A stretch of 64,000 nt of DNA from an uncultured Acetatifactor sp. (GTDB lineage Bacteria > Bacillota > Clostridia > Lachnospirales > Lachnospiraceae). A model generated the notes under the pieces. That model was not told where the DNA came from, ran no database searches, and saw nothing but the letters and a program-made list of their open reading frames with translations. Both the position numbers and the translations under genes were made by a program. The stretch is taken from the NCBI GenBank assembly GCA_910585665.1, contig CAJUFI010000017.1, forward strand, positions 1 through 64,000, read 5' to 3'. Of this stretch, positions 52,059-60,234 are shown piece by piece (positions within the stretch are counted from its first letter, which is position 1; the number at the start of each line of letters is the position of its first letter).

Positions 52059-52769
52059 ATGGAGACAATGGAGATTATCCTTTTGGTTGCAGGAGGAGTC
52101 ATATTTACGCTGAGTTTCTTCATACCCGATAAGAGAGGGGCATCCGGCGGGAAGGGGCTGTCCCGGGAAGATATCCAGGCTCTGGTGGAGCAGGAGCTTG
52201 CTGGGGTGGGCCATCATGTGGACGACACGGTAGAGGAAGCGGTCACTTACGCCATGGAGAAGACAGAGCGTTCCCTGGAGCGGCTGTCCAATGAGAAGAT
52301 CATGGCGGTCAATGAATATTCCGACACCGTGCTGGCAGAGATTCGGAAGAATCATGAGGAGGTCATGTTCCTGTACGATATGCTCAACAATAAGCATACC
52401 AGCCTGAAGAACACGGTGGCGGAGGTGAACCGGGCCGTGAAGGAGGCCAGGGAGGCCGTGAAGGCCATGCAGAAGCTTTCGGCCAGCGGGGCCGCGGAGG
52501 CCAGGAAGGAGTGGGAGCTGCCTGTGTCGGCGGAGGAAGAAAAGCCGCTAAAGCCTGTCCCGGAGTCGTTCCGGGGCCTGGAGCCTCCTCCCCTTACGGT
52601 CCGAAATGGAGAAGACGAAGATGCCTTCAGGGAAGGGGAGCAGGAGCGGAACAACAATGAGAGAATCATGGCGCTGTACAGGCAGGGGAAATCTGCCACT
52701 GCGATTGCCAAGGAATTGGGGCTCGGCGTGGGCGAAGTAAAGCTGGTAATCGGTTTGTTCAGGAATTAG
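52059..52769 (+). CDS. DUF6115-like membrane protein with C-terminal helix-turn-helix
   Basis: A 236-residue protein: N-terminal transmembrane helix (IILLVAGGVIFTLSFFI), a coiled coil with VNEYSDTVLAEIRKNHEEVM and FLYDMLNNKHTSLKNTVAEV, an acidic linker, and a C-terminal motif MALYRQGKSATAIAKELGLG then VGEVKLVIGLF, which is a short homeodomain-like helix-turn-helix. This arrangement matches DUF6115 proteins located downstream of sigD-fapA in Clostridia. The function is unknown. Start ATG 52059. Confidence 0.75.
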   Translation: METMEIILLVAGGVIFTLSFFIPDKRGASGGKGLSREDIQALVEQELAGVGHHVDDTVEEAVTYAMEKTERSLERLSNEKIMAVNEYSDTVLAEIRKNHEEVMFLYDMLNNKHTSLKNTVAEVNRAVKEAREAVKAMQKLSASGAAEARKEWELPVSAEEEKPLKPVPESFRGLEPPPLTVRNGEDEDAFREGEQERNNNERIMALYRQGKSATAIAKELGLGVGEVKLVIGLFRN

Positions 52770-52803
52770 CAGGGTATAAGAAGCAATAGAATCGAGGAGA
52801 CAG

Positions 52804-53508
52804 GTGAAGCTGAAATATCAAATGCGGGGCCTGGGGATTGGGATCATTGTCACTGCCCTGCTGATGGGGGTTGTGACAGATAACAGGATTCCCTTGAGCG
52901 ATGCGGAAATCAGAATGTTGGCATTGGAATTGGGGATGGTGGACAGCGACTCCCTGAAATTGTCGGACATCCCGAATGTGGCCCCAGGGTCTTCGGAGGA
53001 AGACGAACCGTCTTCCACAGGAGCCGATGGGGCGTCTGAGCCGGAGACGGAGGAGAACGGCGGAGACGGCTCAGAGGAAGGGGGTTCTGCGTCCGGGCCC
53101 CAGGGGGATTCCGGAGGCGACAGCGGCGATGAAGGGGAATCCGGAAGCGCAGGCGATGCTGTCGGCGGCGAAGGGAGTCCCGGGAATGTGGGCGATGCCG
53201 CCGGAGAGGAAGGACAGTCCGGGAATGTCGGCGATGCCGCCGGAGAGGAAGGACAGTTCGGGAATGCGGAAGGTTTTTCCGAGGGCACCGCATCCGACAG
53301 TCCGATTACGGTGGTCATTGAAGGCGGCGCAACGTCCTATAGCGTCTGTCTGGAGCTGCAGCGGCTGGGACTGGTGGAGGACGCTGCCAGGTTCGATAAT
53401 TTTCTGTGCGACATGGGATATTCCAAAAGCGTCCGGGAGGGAACCTTTCAGATTCCAGCGGGAACCAGCGAGGAAGAAATCGCCAGGATCATCACGGGAA
53501 AAAGATAA
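52804..53508 (+). CDS. MltG/YceG-like membrane protein with Gly/Glu-rich repeats
   Basis: A 234-residue protein. It starts at GTG 52804 after GAGGAGACAG. Residues 9-27 are a transmembrane helix; residues about 60-155 are a low-complexity acidic Gly/Ser/Glu/Asp region including imperfect repeats such as GNVGDAAGEEGQSGNVGD (33-base direct repeats at about 53176-53265); the last 70 residues (ITVVIEGGATSYSVCLELQR, then LGLVEDAARFDNFLC and VREGTFQIPAGTSEEEIARI) resemble the LysM-like subdomain of endolytic transglycosylase MltG/YceG, but the catalytic domain is absent. It is likely wall-associated, at the end of the flagellar cluster. Function unknown. Confidence 0.7.
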   Translation: MKLKYQMRGLGIGIIVTALLMGVVTDNRIPLSDAEIRMLALELGMVDSDSLKLSDIPNVAPGSSEEDEPSSTGADGASEPETEENGGDGSEEGGSASGPQGDSGGDSGDEGESGSAGDAVGGEGSPGNVGDAAGEEGQSGNVGDAAGEEGQFGNAEGFSEGTASDSPITVVIEGGATSYSVCLELQRLGLVEDAARFDNFLCDMGYSKSVREGTFQIPAGTSEEEIARIITGKR

Positions 53509-53536
53509 AACAAACACAAAAATAAGGCAAATCTTG

Positions 53537-53575
53537 ACAATACCTCTTGCGCGGCAGGAGGTATTGTGTTATAAT
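53537..53575 (+). promoter_or_regulatory. rpsB-tsf promoter with a perfect palindrome around the -35
   Basis: TTGCGC (53547-53552), 17 bases, TATAAT (53570-53575). The perfect inverted repeat ACAATACCTC (53537-53546) / GAGGTATTGT (53558-53567) flanks the -35 hexamer with an 11-base spacer, as an operator or, in upstream transcripts, a hairpin. A leader of about 200 bases follows before rpsB and could hold an autoregulatory S2-binding structure, which I cannot resolve by eye. Confidence 0.55.
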
Positions 53576-53779
53576 GCGAAATGTTGGAGAGTGCGTGAAA
53601 CGTGCTTTTTTGACATGTCTCAAGAGGACAGAAAACACGCAGGCCGATTCGGCAATGGTGCTTTTTGGGCGCGGCGGAACAGCATGCCCCAAAGGGTAGT
53701 TGCCGGAGACTGTCGGATCAAGACGCGGATTCGGCATAAAAGGCACTGCGGAAGAAATCAACCAAACGGAGGTAAGGAC

Positions 53780-54547
53780 ATGAGCGTTATTTCTATGAAA
53801 CAGCTGCTTGAAGCAGGCGTCCATTTCGGACATCAGACCAGAAGATGGAACCCTAAGATGGCTCCCTACATTTTCACGGAGAGGAACGGCATCCACATCA
53901 TTGATCTGCAGAAATCCGTAGGCAAGGTGGACGAGGCCTACAGGGCGGTCTCCGAGATTGCCGCCCAGGGCGGCACCATCCTGTTCGTGGGCACCAAGAA
54001 GCAGGCCCAGGACGCTGTGAAGACCGAGGCGGAGCGCTGCGGCATGTACTATGTGAACGAGAGATGGCTGGGCGGCATGCTGACCAACTTCAAGACCATC
54101 CAGTCCCGTATCGGAAGGCTGCATGCGATTGAGAAGATGTCTGAGGACGGAACTTTCGATGTGCTTCCCAAGAAGGAAGTCATCAAGCTGAAGAAAGAGT
54201 GGGAGAAGCTGGAGAAGAACCTGGGCGGTATCCGCAACATGACCAGGGTTCCCGATGCCATCTTTGTAGTAGACCCGAAGAAAGAGAGAATCTGTGTGCA
54301 GGAGGCCCGCACGCTTGGCATCACGCTGATTGGCATCGGCGATACCAACTGCGATCCCGAGGAGCTGGACTACATCATTCCCGGAAATGATGACGCAATC
54401 AGAGCCGTGAAGCTCATCGTCTCCAAGATGGCGGACGCTGTCATCGAGGCGAACCAGGGCGAAGCTGTCTACACCGAAGCGGAGATGGCTGCACAGGCCG
54501 GCGAAGCGGAGGATATCGAGGAAGTGGCAGCACAGGAAGAGGCATAA
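53780..54547 (+). CDS. rpsB: 30S ribosomal protein S2
   Basis: A 255-residue ribosomal protein. The N-terminal MSVISMKQLLEAGVHFGHQT, RRWNPKMAPYIFTERNGIHI, RWLGGMLTNFKTIQSRI and PDAIFVVDPKKE are all standard S2 blocks. The start ATG 53780 follows ACGGAGGTAAGGAC; the same frame is open far upstream but this is not coding sequence. It lies directly before tsf, the universal order. Confidence 0.98.
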   Translation: MSVISMKQLLEAGVHFGHQTRRWNPKMAPYIFTERNGIHIIDLQKSVGKVDEAYRAVSEIAAQGGTILFVGTKKQAQDAVKTEAERCGMYYVNERWLGGMLTNFKTIQSRIGRLHAIEKMSEDGTFDVLPKKEVIKLKKEWEKLEKNLGGIRNMTRVPDAIFVVDPKKERICVQEARTLGITLIGIGDTNCDPEELDYIIPGNDDAIRAVKLIVSKMADAVIEANQGEAVYTEAEMAAQAGEAEDIEEVAAQEEA

Positions 54548-54594
54548 GACAGATCGCAGCGCAAAATAAGTATGTATCTAGGAGGATGATATAG

Positions 54595-55533
54595 ATGGCA
54601 GAGATTACTGCGGCAATGGTCAAGGAGCTCCGTGAGCAGACCGGCGCCGGCATGATGGATTGTAAGAAAGCTTTGAATGAGACCAACGGAAACATGGAAG
54701 AGGCTGTGGAAGTCCTGAGAAAGAGCGGACAGGCCAAGGCTGTCAAGAAGGAGAGCAGGATTGCGGCGGAGGGCATCTGCCGTATCGCTTCCAAGGGCGA
54801 AACGAAAGCCGCTGTGGTGGAAGTGAACTCCGAGACCGACTTCGTGGCGAAGAACGAGACCTTCCAGCAGTTCGTTGAGGCAGTCGCCAGACAGGCTGTG
54901 GAGTCCGATGCAGCCGATATCGATGCGTTCCTGAACGAGGCATGGATCGAGGACGGCTCCAAGAAGGTAAATGAGGCGCTGGTGGACAAGATTGCGGTCA
55001 TCGGCGAGAAGCTCAGCATCAGGAGATTCGAGAAGGTAGTGGCGACGGACGGCTGTGTGGCTACCTATGTGCATGGCGGCGGACGCATCGGCGTCATCAT
55101 CGAGGCCAAGACCAATGTGGTGAACGATGCCGTGAAGGAAGCCATGACGAACCTTGCCATGCAGGTGGCAGCCCTGAATCCCAAGTATGTGGCCACGGCT
55201 GACGTGTCCGAGGAGTACAAGGCACATGAGAGGGAAATCATCGCTGCACAGATCGAGCAGGATCCCAAGATGGCAGGCAAGCCCGAGAAGGTCATCGAGG
55301 GCGCTGTCAACGGCCGCCTGAACAAGGAGCTGAAGGAAGTATGCCTGTTAGAGCAGGTATATGTAAAGGCTGAGGACGGCAAGCAGACTGTGGCACAGTA
55401 TGTGGCGCAGGTGGCGAAGGAGAACAATGCGGAGCTGAGCATCAGCAGGTTCGTGCGTTTCGAGACCGGAGAGGGCATCGAGAAGAAGCAGGAGGACTTC
55501 GCTGCTGAGGTAGCCGCGCAGATGGGCATGTAA
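54595..55533 (+). CDS. tsf: Elongation factor Ts
   Basis: A 312-residue guanine-nucleotide exchange factor for EF-Tu. The N-terminal MAEITAAMVKELREQTGAGM then MDCKKALNET is the EF-Ts signature (UBA-like domain), and VNSETDFVAKNETFQQFV is the second conserved block. The start ATG 54595 follows TAGGAGGATGATATAG. It shares a transcript with rpsB and is followed by a strong terminator. Confidence 0.98.
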   Translation: MAEITAAMVKELREQTGAGMMDCKKALNETNGNMEEAVEVLRKSGQAKAVKKESRIAAEGICRIASKGETKAAVVEVNSETDFVAKNETFQQFVEAVARQAVESDAADIDAFLNEAWIEDGSKKVNEALVDKIAVIGEKLSIRRFEKVVATDGCVATYVHGGGRIGVIIEAKTNVVNDAVKEAMTNLAMQVAALNPKYVATADVSEEYKAHEREIIAAQIEQDPKMAGKPEKVIEGAVNGRLNKELKEVCLLEQVYVKAEDGKQTVAQYVAQVAKENNAELSISRFVRFETGEGIEKKQEDFAAEVAAQMGM

Positions 55534-55598
55534 GAGAAGTTTTCATATCAGCAAACGCAGTAATACAGTAGACTTTCGTCTATTGTCATGAAATATGA

Positions 55599-55661
55599 GG
55601 CCCTGAAAGCCTTGTAATCACACATCTTTAAGTGGTTGCGGAGGATTTCAGGGCCTTTTTT
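55599..55661 (+). terminator. Terminator after tsf
   Basis: GGCCCTGAAA (55599-55608) pairs with TTTCAGGGCC (55646-55655), followed by TTTTTT; the loop is long (about 37 bases). Confidence 0.8.
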
Positions 55662-55728
55662 GTGTTCTGAAAAGGGGAAGCGGAAATGCCGTCTTTTACC
55701 GTCTGGAATCGTCTAAAATCACTTCAAA

Positions 55729-55795
55729 TTGAGTATTACTCAAGGGCGATGTTGAGTAAAATGAGTATTCACAATCTTCGGCGAAGTTTACTCAA
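55729..55795. repeat. Cluster of TTGAGTA palindromes
   Basis: TTGAGTATTACTCAA (55729-55743) is a perfect palindrome with a single central base. TTGAGTAAA (55752-55760) is repeated as its exact reverse complement TTTACTCAA (55787-55795). These three to four half-sites lie between the tsf terminator and the fucosidase operon and could be protein-binding sites or an element end. Confidence 0.5.
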
Positions 55796-55827
55796 TTATA
55801 GCAGTTCCTTAAAACTCCCGGTCCTAA

Positions 55828-55875
55828 ATCTGCTGCAACGGACATGAACAGAATATCGGGAAAACGACTGAAAAA
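55828..55875 (+). repeat. Dispersed direct repeat R1, left copy
   Basis: The sequence from ATCTGCTGCAACGGACATGA to the GACTGAAAA at 55875 recurs at 59793-59843 with one substitution and a three- to four-base insertion. It lies directly before the R2 promoter repeat here, but is 265 bases away from it in the right-hand copy. Confidence 0.75.
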
Positions 55876-55880
55876 TAATT

Positions 55881-56007
55881 ATTGGCTCTTGACAGTTCAT
55901 TACATATATATTATTATAATGATATTCCATAATACGAATAAATATTTGGAATAAAATTCTGAAAAAGAGGGATTTTATGCAATTATGTCTTGCTGCCATC
56001 CGCAATC
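55881..56007 (+). repeat. Duplicated rpiR promoter and first codons (repeat R2, left copy)
   Basis: These 127 bases match 60109-60234 closely, covering the promoter, the putative operator, the ribosome binding site and the first ten codons of the RpiR-family gene. Similarity ends abruptly at 56007. TTGACA (55889-55894), 17 bases, TATTAT (55912-55917) is a good promoter and TTGGAATAAAATTCTGA (55946-55962) corresponds to the palindrome at 60174-60190. Confidence 0.8.
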
Positions 56008-56084
56008 TTCAGAGCTGCGGAGGAGTATTATGGGGAGAATTCCGTTTCCTGACGGAAGGAGTCTGTGTATGCTCAGGCGTTTAG
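55977..56084 (+). pseudogene. Truncated rpiR start, now a 35-residue leader ORF
   Basis: The frame starts MQLCLAAIRN, identical to the first ten residues of the regulator at 60204, then diverges (LQSCGGVLWGEF) and stops at 56084, 53 bases before the URO-D-like gene. The regulator ribosome binding site is retained (AAGAGGG), so it may still be translated as a leader peptide. It is the remains of a duplication. Confidence 0.6.
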
Positions 56085-56137
56085 ACAGGATGGAACATGT
56101 CCAAAGAGCAAAACATTAGAAAACAGCCGGAGGTCAT

Positions 56138-57394
56138 ATGGGATATGAAGTAAGCGGCCAGGATCGGCAGATTCTGCGGGAACTGGCGAAAAAGCAGCTT
56201 TTTTACGCCAACCAGGAATGTAATCTGAAGCGGCGGGAGGAATGGTACCGCCACAATGAACTGCAGGGGGAGCGTCCTCTGATTCATCTGGAGATGGGAA
56301 CCTTCGAGCAGGAGATTCTGCCGGAGCGGATGCGGTGCACGGGGGATTTTGCCAGACAGCTGGAACGGGCGCTGTACTGCAATTTCCTGAACCAGGAGCT
56401 GTTCGATGACGACAGGGTGACGCCGGATTATTTCGCGGTGGGATATGACAGCTATTTTACCCTGTTCGGGCTGCAGGTAAAGGTGCAGGGTACGAAGGAC
56501 GCGGAGGGAAAAACAAGTGTAGGGCATCATTTTGTCTCCCAGATTGAGGATCTTGAGGAGGACTGGGATAAACTGGGGGAGACGCAGTTCGGGGTGAACC
56601 CGGCGGCTTCCCTGGAACGGAAGGCGGCTGTGGAGGAGGTCATCGGCGATATTCTGCCGGTGCGCCTGGAGGGGAACTGCCTGTATTCCGTCCCCACCCA
56701 GATGGTGGTCCACCTGATGAGCATGGAAACCATGATGTTTTCCATGTACGATTATCCGGAGCTGTTCAAGGAAATGATGGAACGGACTGCCGATGATACA
56801 TTGGCGTACTATCGTCTGCTTGAGAAGGAGGGGCTGATTCTGCCCACCACGGGAGGCGGTTTCCTGGGACAGGGGAGCTGGTGTTACAACCATACCCTGC
56901 CGGATGGGAAAGCGCCGGGCAGCTATACCGCGAAGGATGTGTGGGGATTCATGGACTCCCAGGAGACGGTAGGGATTTCGCCGGAGATGTTTGAGGAATT
57001 TATTTTTCCCTGCTATAAGAAGATTTCGGAGAGCTACGGGCTGCTTTCCTATGGGTGCTGCGAGCCGGTGGATCCCATCTGGGAAAACTGCATCTCCAGG
57101 CTGGAAAACCTGCGGAAGGTGTCCATATCCCCCTGGTGCAATGAGGAATATATGGGAGAGCGGCTTCGGGGCAGCAGGGTTATCTACCACCGCAAGCCCA
57201 GCCCCAATTATCTGGGGACGGGAACGGTACTGGACGAGGAGGCTTTCCGCGCCCATATCAGGAAGAGCCTGAAGGCGGCGAAGGGGTGCGAGATGGAAAT
57301 TACCCAGAGGGATGTCTACACGATTAACAGAGATATCCCGAAGGCGAAAAAATATGTTGACATTATCAAGGAAGAGATAGTAAACTGTTGGTAG
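56138..57394 (+). CDS. Uroporphyrinogen decarboxylase-like (URO-D superfamily) protein
   Basis: A 418-residue cytoplasmic protein whose C-terminal half matches the URO-D/methyltransferase TIM-barrel (GGGFLGQGSWCYNHTLP, LLSYGCCEPVDPIWENCISR, LRKVSISPWCNEEYMGERL). The N-terminal half includes ADDTLAYYRLLEKEG but is divergent. Proteins of this group in gut Clostridia are often found in sugar loci and are not haem enzymes; some belong to corrinoid methyltransferase systems. Start ATG 56138 after CCGGAGGTCAT. It leads the fucosidase operon, behind the duplicated rpiR promoter. Substrate unknown. Confidence 0.7.
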   Translation: MGYEVSGQDRQILRELAKKQLFYANQECNLKRREEWYRHNELQGERPLIHLEMGTFEQEILPERMRCTGDFARQLERALYCNFLNQELFDDDRVTPDYFAVGYDSYFTLFGLQVKVQGTKDAEGKTSVGHHFVSQIEDLEEDWDKLGETQFGVNPAASLERKAAVEEVIGDILPVRLEGNCLYSVPTQMVVHLMSMETMMFSMYDYPELFKEMMERTADDTLAYYRLLEKEGLILPTTGGGFLGQGSWCYNHTLPDGKAPGSYTAKDVWGFMDSQETVGISPEMFEEFIFPCYKKISESYGLLSYGCCEPVDPIWENCISRLENLRKVSISPWCNEEYMGERLRGSRVIYHRKPSPNYLGTGTVLDEEAFRAHIRKSLKAAKGCEMEITQRDVYTINRDIPKAKKYVDIIKEEIVNCW

Positions 57395-57483
57395 CTACTT
57401 GGCGGCAAGGTCTGTGGATAGTTTTCTCCGCGGACAGGAGGCAATAATTAACAAGGGCGGAAGCGGCAAGGAGGATTTTCATT

Positions 57484-58773
57484 ATGATGCAGGAATGGTT
57501 CAGAAAAGCGAAACTGGGAATTTTCATTCATTGGGGAATTTATGCCGTGGGGGATGTGTCGGAATCGTGGTCTTTCCACAATGGGGGCATCTCCTATGAG
57601 GATTACATGAAGCAGTGCGACGGCTTCACGGCGTCAAAGTTCGACGCGAAGGCGTGGGCGGAGCTGTTTAAAAAAGCGGGAGCGCAGTATGTGGTGCTGA
57701 CATCCAAGCACCATGACGGCGTGGCGTTGTTTGATACCCAGTATTCCGATTTGAGCGTGGTGAAGAAGACCCCGGCAAAACGGGATCTCATCAAGGAGTA
57801 TACGGAGGCAGTGAGGGAGGCCGGCATGCGGGTCGGGCTGTATTTCTCCCTGATCGACTGGTCGGATCCCCGTTACAGGACGGTTTACCCGGAAGGCTCC
57901 AATCCCCAGGATCACCTTAAGGATGTGTTCGCCACCCCGGCGGGAGGCCCGGAGGATCCGGAGAAATGGCAGGAATTCCTGGAGTTCAACAATAATCAGA
58001 TGCGTGAACTGATGACGCAGTATGGAACCATAGACCTGCTGTGGTTCGATGGGGACTGGGAGCGCAGCGCAAACCAGTGGAAGGCGAAGGAATTCAAGGA
58101 ATATCTCCAGTCCATGAATCCCAATGTGATTGTGAATTCCAGGCTCCAGGGCCATGGCGACTACGAGACGCCGGAGCAGGGCATCCCTCTGCTGGGGCCT
58201 AAGGGTGTGTGGGAGTTCTGCACTACCATTAATTCGTCATGGGGTTACCGCCCTTCCGATAACCATTACAAGACCAGCCGCCAGGTGATCCGCATGTTCT
58301 GCGACTGCCTGACTCTGGGCGGGAAACTGCTTCTGGATGTGGGGCCTAAGGAGGACGGTACCCTGGATGAGCGGCAGGTGAAGGTGCTGGAGGATCTGGG
58401 TCAGTTTATCCATGACAACGAAGAAGCTATCTATGACACGGAGAAAGGACTGAGCTACAACCAGTTCCTGGGGGGCAGCACGCTGTCCGCGGATAAGAAG
58501 ACCATCTACCTCTTTGTCTATGACAGGCCATCTGAGTTCCTGTGCGTGAAGGGTGTGAAGACTCCCGTGAAGAGAGTCAGCGTCCTACATACCGGCGAAG
58601 AGCTTACCTATGATTACACAGGCTCCCTGCCCTGGAGCGGTATTCCGGGCACCCTGTGGATCCGGGCGGACAAGATGCAGATGCATCCTCTGGTCACGGT
58701 GCTGAAGGTGGAGCTGGAAGGCGAGATTACTTATAACCTGGGGCATGGCGAAGTTGTGACGAATAACGATTGA
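57484..58773 (+). CDS. Alpha-L-fucosidase, glycoside hydrolase family 29
   Basis: A 429-residue GH29 enzyme without a signal peptide, so it acts on imported fucosylated oligosaccharides. The motifs are WFRKAKLGIFIHWGIYAVGD near the N-terminus, YVVLTSKHHDGVALF, LIDWSDPRY and the nucleophile region GTIDLLWFDGDWERS (catalytic Asp in WFDGD, about residue 191); ends with a small beta domain. It releases L-fucose. Start ATG 57484 with GGAGG nine bases upstream. It overlaps nothing and is followed by a phosphoesterase gene. Confidence 0.93.
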   Translation: MMQEWFRKAKLGIFIHWGIYAVGDVSESWSFHNGGISYEDYMKQCDGFTASKFDAKAWAELFKKAGAQYVVLTSKHHDGVALFDTQYSDLSVVKKTPAKRDLIKEYTEAVREAGMRVGLYFSLIDWSDPRYRTVYPEGSNPQDHLKDVFATPAGGPEDPEKWQEFLEFNNNQMRELMTQYGTIDLLWFDGDWERSANQWKAKEFKEYLQSMNPNVIVNSRLQGHGDYETPEQGIPLLGPKGVWEFCTTINSSWGYRPSDNHYKTSRQVIRMFCDCLTLGGKLLLDVGPKEDGTLDERQVKVLEDLGQFIHDNEEAIYDTEKGLSYNQFLGGSTLSADKKTIYLFVYDRPSEFLCVKGVKTPVKRVSVLHTGEELTYDYTGSLPWSGIPGTLWIRADKMQMHPLVTVLKVELEGEITYNLGHGEVVTNND

Positions 58774-58832
58774 AAATGATTCATACGCCCAGGGGGCTGT
58801 CAGCGCCGGGAAGCGGGCAGAAGAGGAGACAG

Positions 58833-59762
58833 ATGAAATTTTTGATGTTTTCGGACTTGCACCATGTGCCGGGGGCATTTATGGGCGGGGACAGGGACGC
58901 ATTGCATCGGATGCAGCGCCATGCCCGGGAGGCAGGCTGTGAATTCATGATCCATGGGGGCGACTTCTGCCACGGGCCGTCCCAGACGCTGATGGGGGAG
59001 AAGATTGCCGATTTTGTGGGGGAATACAACCATTCCCCCGTCCCCGCCTATCACGCCCTGGGCAATCACGATACGGACAATACGCCCTGGGAAGAGGTGC
59101 TTCGGTATTACAATATGCCGGACGGACATTACTATTTTGACCATGGCGGTTACCGGATGGTGGTCTGCGATCCCAACTATTTTTATGAGGACGGGAAATA
59201 CATTCATTTTTCCATGGCAAACAATGCGAAGTACGGCCCTTATTGCAATTATATGCCGCCGGAGCAGCTTGCCTGGCTGGAGGAGACGATTGCCGCCGCC
59301 CCCGGCCCCTGCGTCCTGGTCAGCCATGAGAGCTTTGAGCGGGAGGCGGACGGGGTGAAGAACGGGGCGGAAGTGAGGCGGATCATCAACGGGGCCAACC
59401 GGAGGAAGGCGGGCAGCGTGCTCCTGTGCATGAACGGGCATTATCACCGCGATTACATCCGCATCCTGGACAATGTGTGCTATTGGGATGTGAATTCGGT
59501 GTCATACGACTGGATTGACAACAGTCATTCTTTTTACCCGGAGGAGCTGCGGGAGAAAATAAGCTGTATCAGCAATACTCTGGTTTACAATGACCCGCTC
59601 CATGCGGTGGTGACGCTGGAGGGGAATACCATCACCATCGAGGGGATGGAGAGTTCCATGTTTATGGGAATCACGCGGGAAATGACGGACAATCCGCCCT
59701 GTGACCTGTCAGGGCGGCCGGTGCGGCCTGTGATTCAGTCGGCGAAGATTACGTTGGGGTAA
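58833..59762 (+). CDS. Calcineurin-like metallophosphoesterase
   Basis: A 309-residue metallophosphoesterase. The metal-binding motifs are FSDLHH (near residue 6), IHGGDFCHGP, ALGNHDTDN, LVSHESFE and MNGHYHRDY, in the standard order. No signal peptide. I start at ATG 58833 after GAGGAGACAG; a frame open upstream to 58770 would lack a ribosome binding site. It is the last gene of the fucosidase operon, followed by a terminator. Its substrate could be a phosphorylated sugar or nucleotide, but there is no direct evidence. Confidence 0.85.
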   Translation: MKFLMFSDLHHVPGAFMGGDRDALHRMQRHAREAGCEFMIHGGDFCHGPSQTLMGEKIADFVGEYNHSPVPAYHALGNHDTDNTPWEEVLRYYNMPDGHYYFDHGGYRMVVCDPNYFYEDGKYIHFSMANNAKYGPYCNYMPPEQLAWLEETIAAAPGPCVLVSHESFEREADGVKNGAEVRRIINGANRRKAGSVLLCMNGHYHRDYIRILDNVCYWDVNSVSYDWIDNSHSFYPEELREKISCISNTLVYNDPLHAVVTLEGNTITIEGMESSMFMGITREMTDNPPCDLSGRPVRPVIQSAKITLG

Positions 59763-59792
59763 TGGGAAAGGACTAGGAGCTGCAAAACTCTT

Positions 59793-59843
59793 ATCTGCTA
59801 CAACGGACATACATGAACAGAATATCGGGAAAACGACTGAAAA
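59793..59843 (+). repeat. Dispersed direct repeat R1, right copy
   Basis: Matches 55828-55875 (from ATCTGCTACAACGGAC to GACTGAAAA) with a small insertion. It lies at the end of the fucosidase operon, directly before a terminator. Confidence 0.75.
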
Positions 59844-59847
59844 CAAG

Positions 59848-59888
59848 GGGTTCCGGCACACTGGGGGGTGCCGGAACCCTTTGCTTTT
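59848..59888 (+). terminator. Terminator of the fucosidase operon
   Basis: GGGTTCCGGCAC (59848-59859) pairs perfectly with GTGCCGGAACCC (59868-59879), followed by TTTGCTTTT. The T-rich tail runs into a palindromic element. Confidence 0.85.
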
Positions 59889-59889
59889 A

Positions 59890-59989
59890 GGAACTGCCGG
59901 AAAATAATCTACGCATTTTGTTTAGAGTAAACCTGATAAAATCTGTAAATTTTGCAACAGGCTTGCGTAGGTTATTTGGAGGCATTTCC
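59890..59989. mobile_element. 100-bp palindromic MITE-like element, copy 3 (subfamily A)
   Basis: Begins GGAACTGCCGGAAAATAATC and ends GGTTATTTGGAGGCATTTCC, flanked by direct TTA repeats (59887-59889 and 59990-59992). Identical to the copy at 21742-21841 in the opposite orientation. It sits in the T-tail of the terminator. Confidence 0.85.
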
Positions 59990-60108
59990 TTATTACAGAT
60001 GAGATGATTTATAATGCCGTAACAGGAATTATGTAGAATTGGCGAGACAATAACGGAGTCTTACAAGCGTTGAGGTGTAAGCAGATAAGTTATGCAGAAT
60101 TATAGATT

Positions 60109-60234
60109 ATTGTCTCTTGACAGTTCATTGCATATATATTAATGCAATAGTATTCTGCGATATGAATAAATGATTAGAATGAAATTCTAAAAGGAGGGAT
60201 TTTATGCAATTATGTCTTGCTGCCATCCGCAATC
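60109..60234 (+). repeat. rpiR promoter and first codons (repeat R2, right copy)
   Basis: Matches 55881-56007. Contains TTGACA (60117-60122); the -10 is weaker here (TAATGC at a 17-base spacing) than in the left copy. This is the native promoter of the regulator gene. Confidence 0.7.
60174..60190 (+). promoter_or_regulatory. Putative RpiR-type operator
   Basis: TTAGAAT-GAA-ATTCTAA is a perfect palindrome with 7-base arms, 13 bases before the regulator start. A slightly imperfect version lies at 55946-55962 before the fucosidase operon. Palindromes of this kind are typical binding sites for SIS-domain regulators. Confidence 0.5.

Noticed and set aside
52976..53779. A long N-terminal extension of the rpsB frame.
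   Set aside because: It overlaps another gene in a different frame and the rpsB promoter; S2 proteins start at the ATG at 53780, which has a strong ribosome binding site.
55977..56084. A genuine second regulator gene.
   Set aside because: Only the first ten codons match the RpiR gene; the rest is unrelated and stops after 35 residues.
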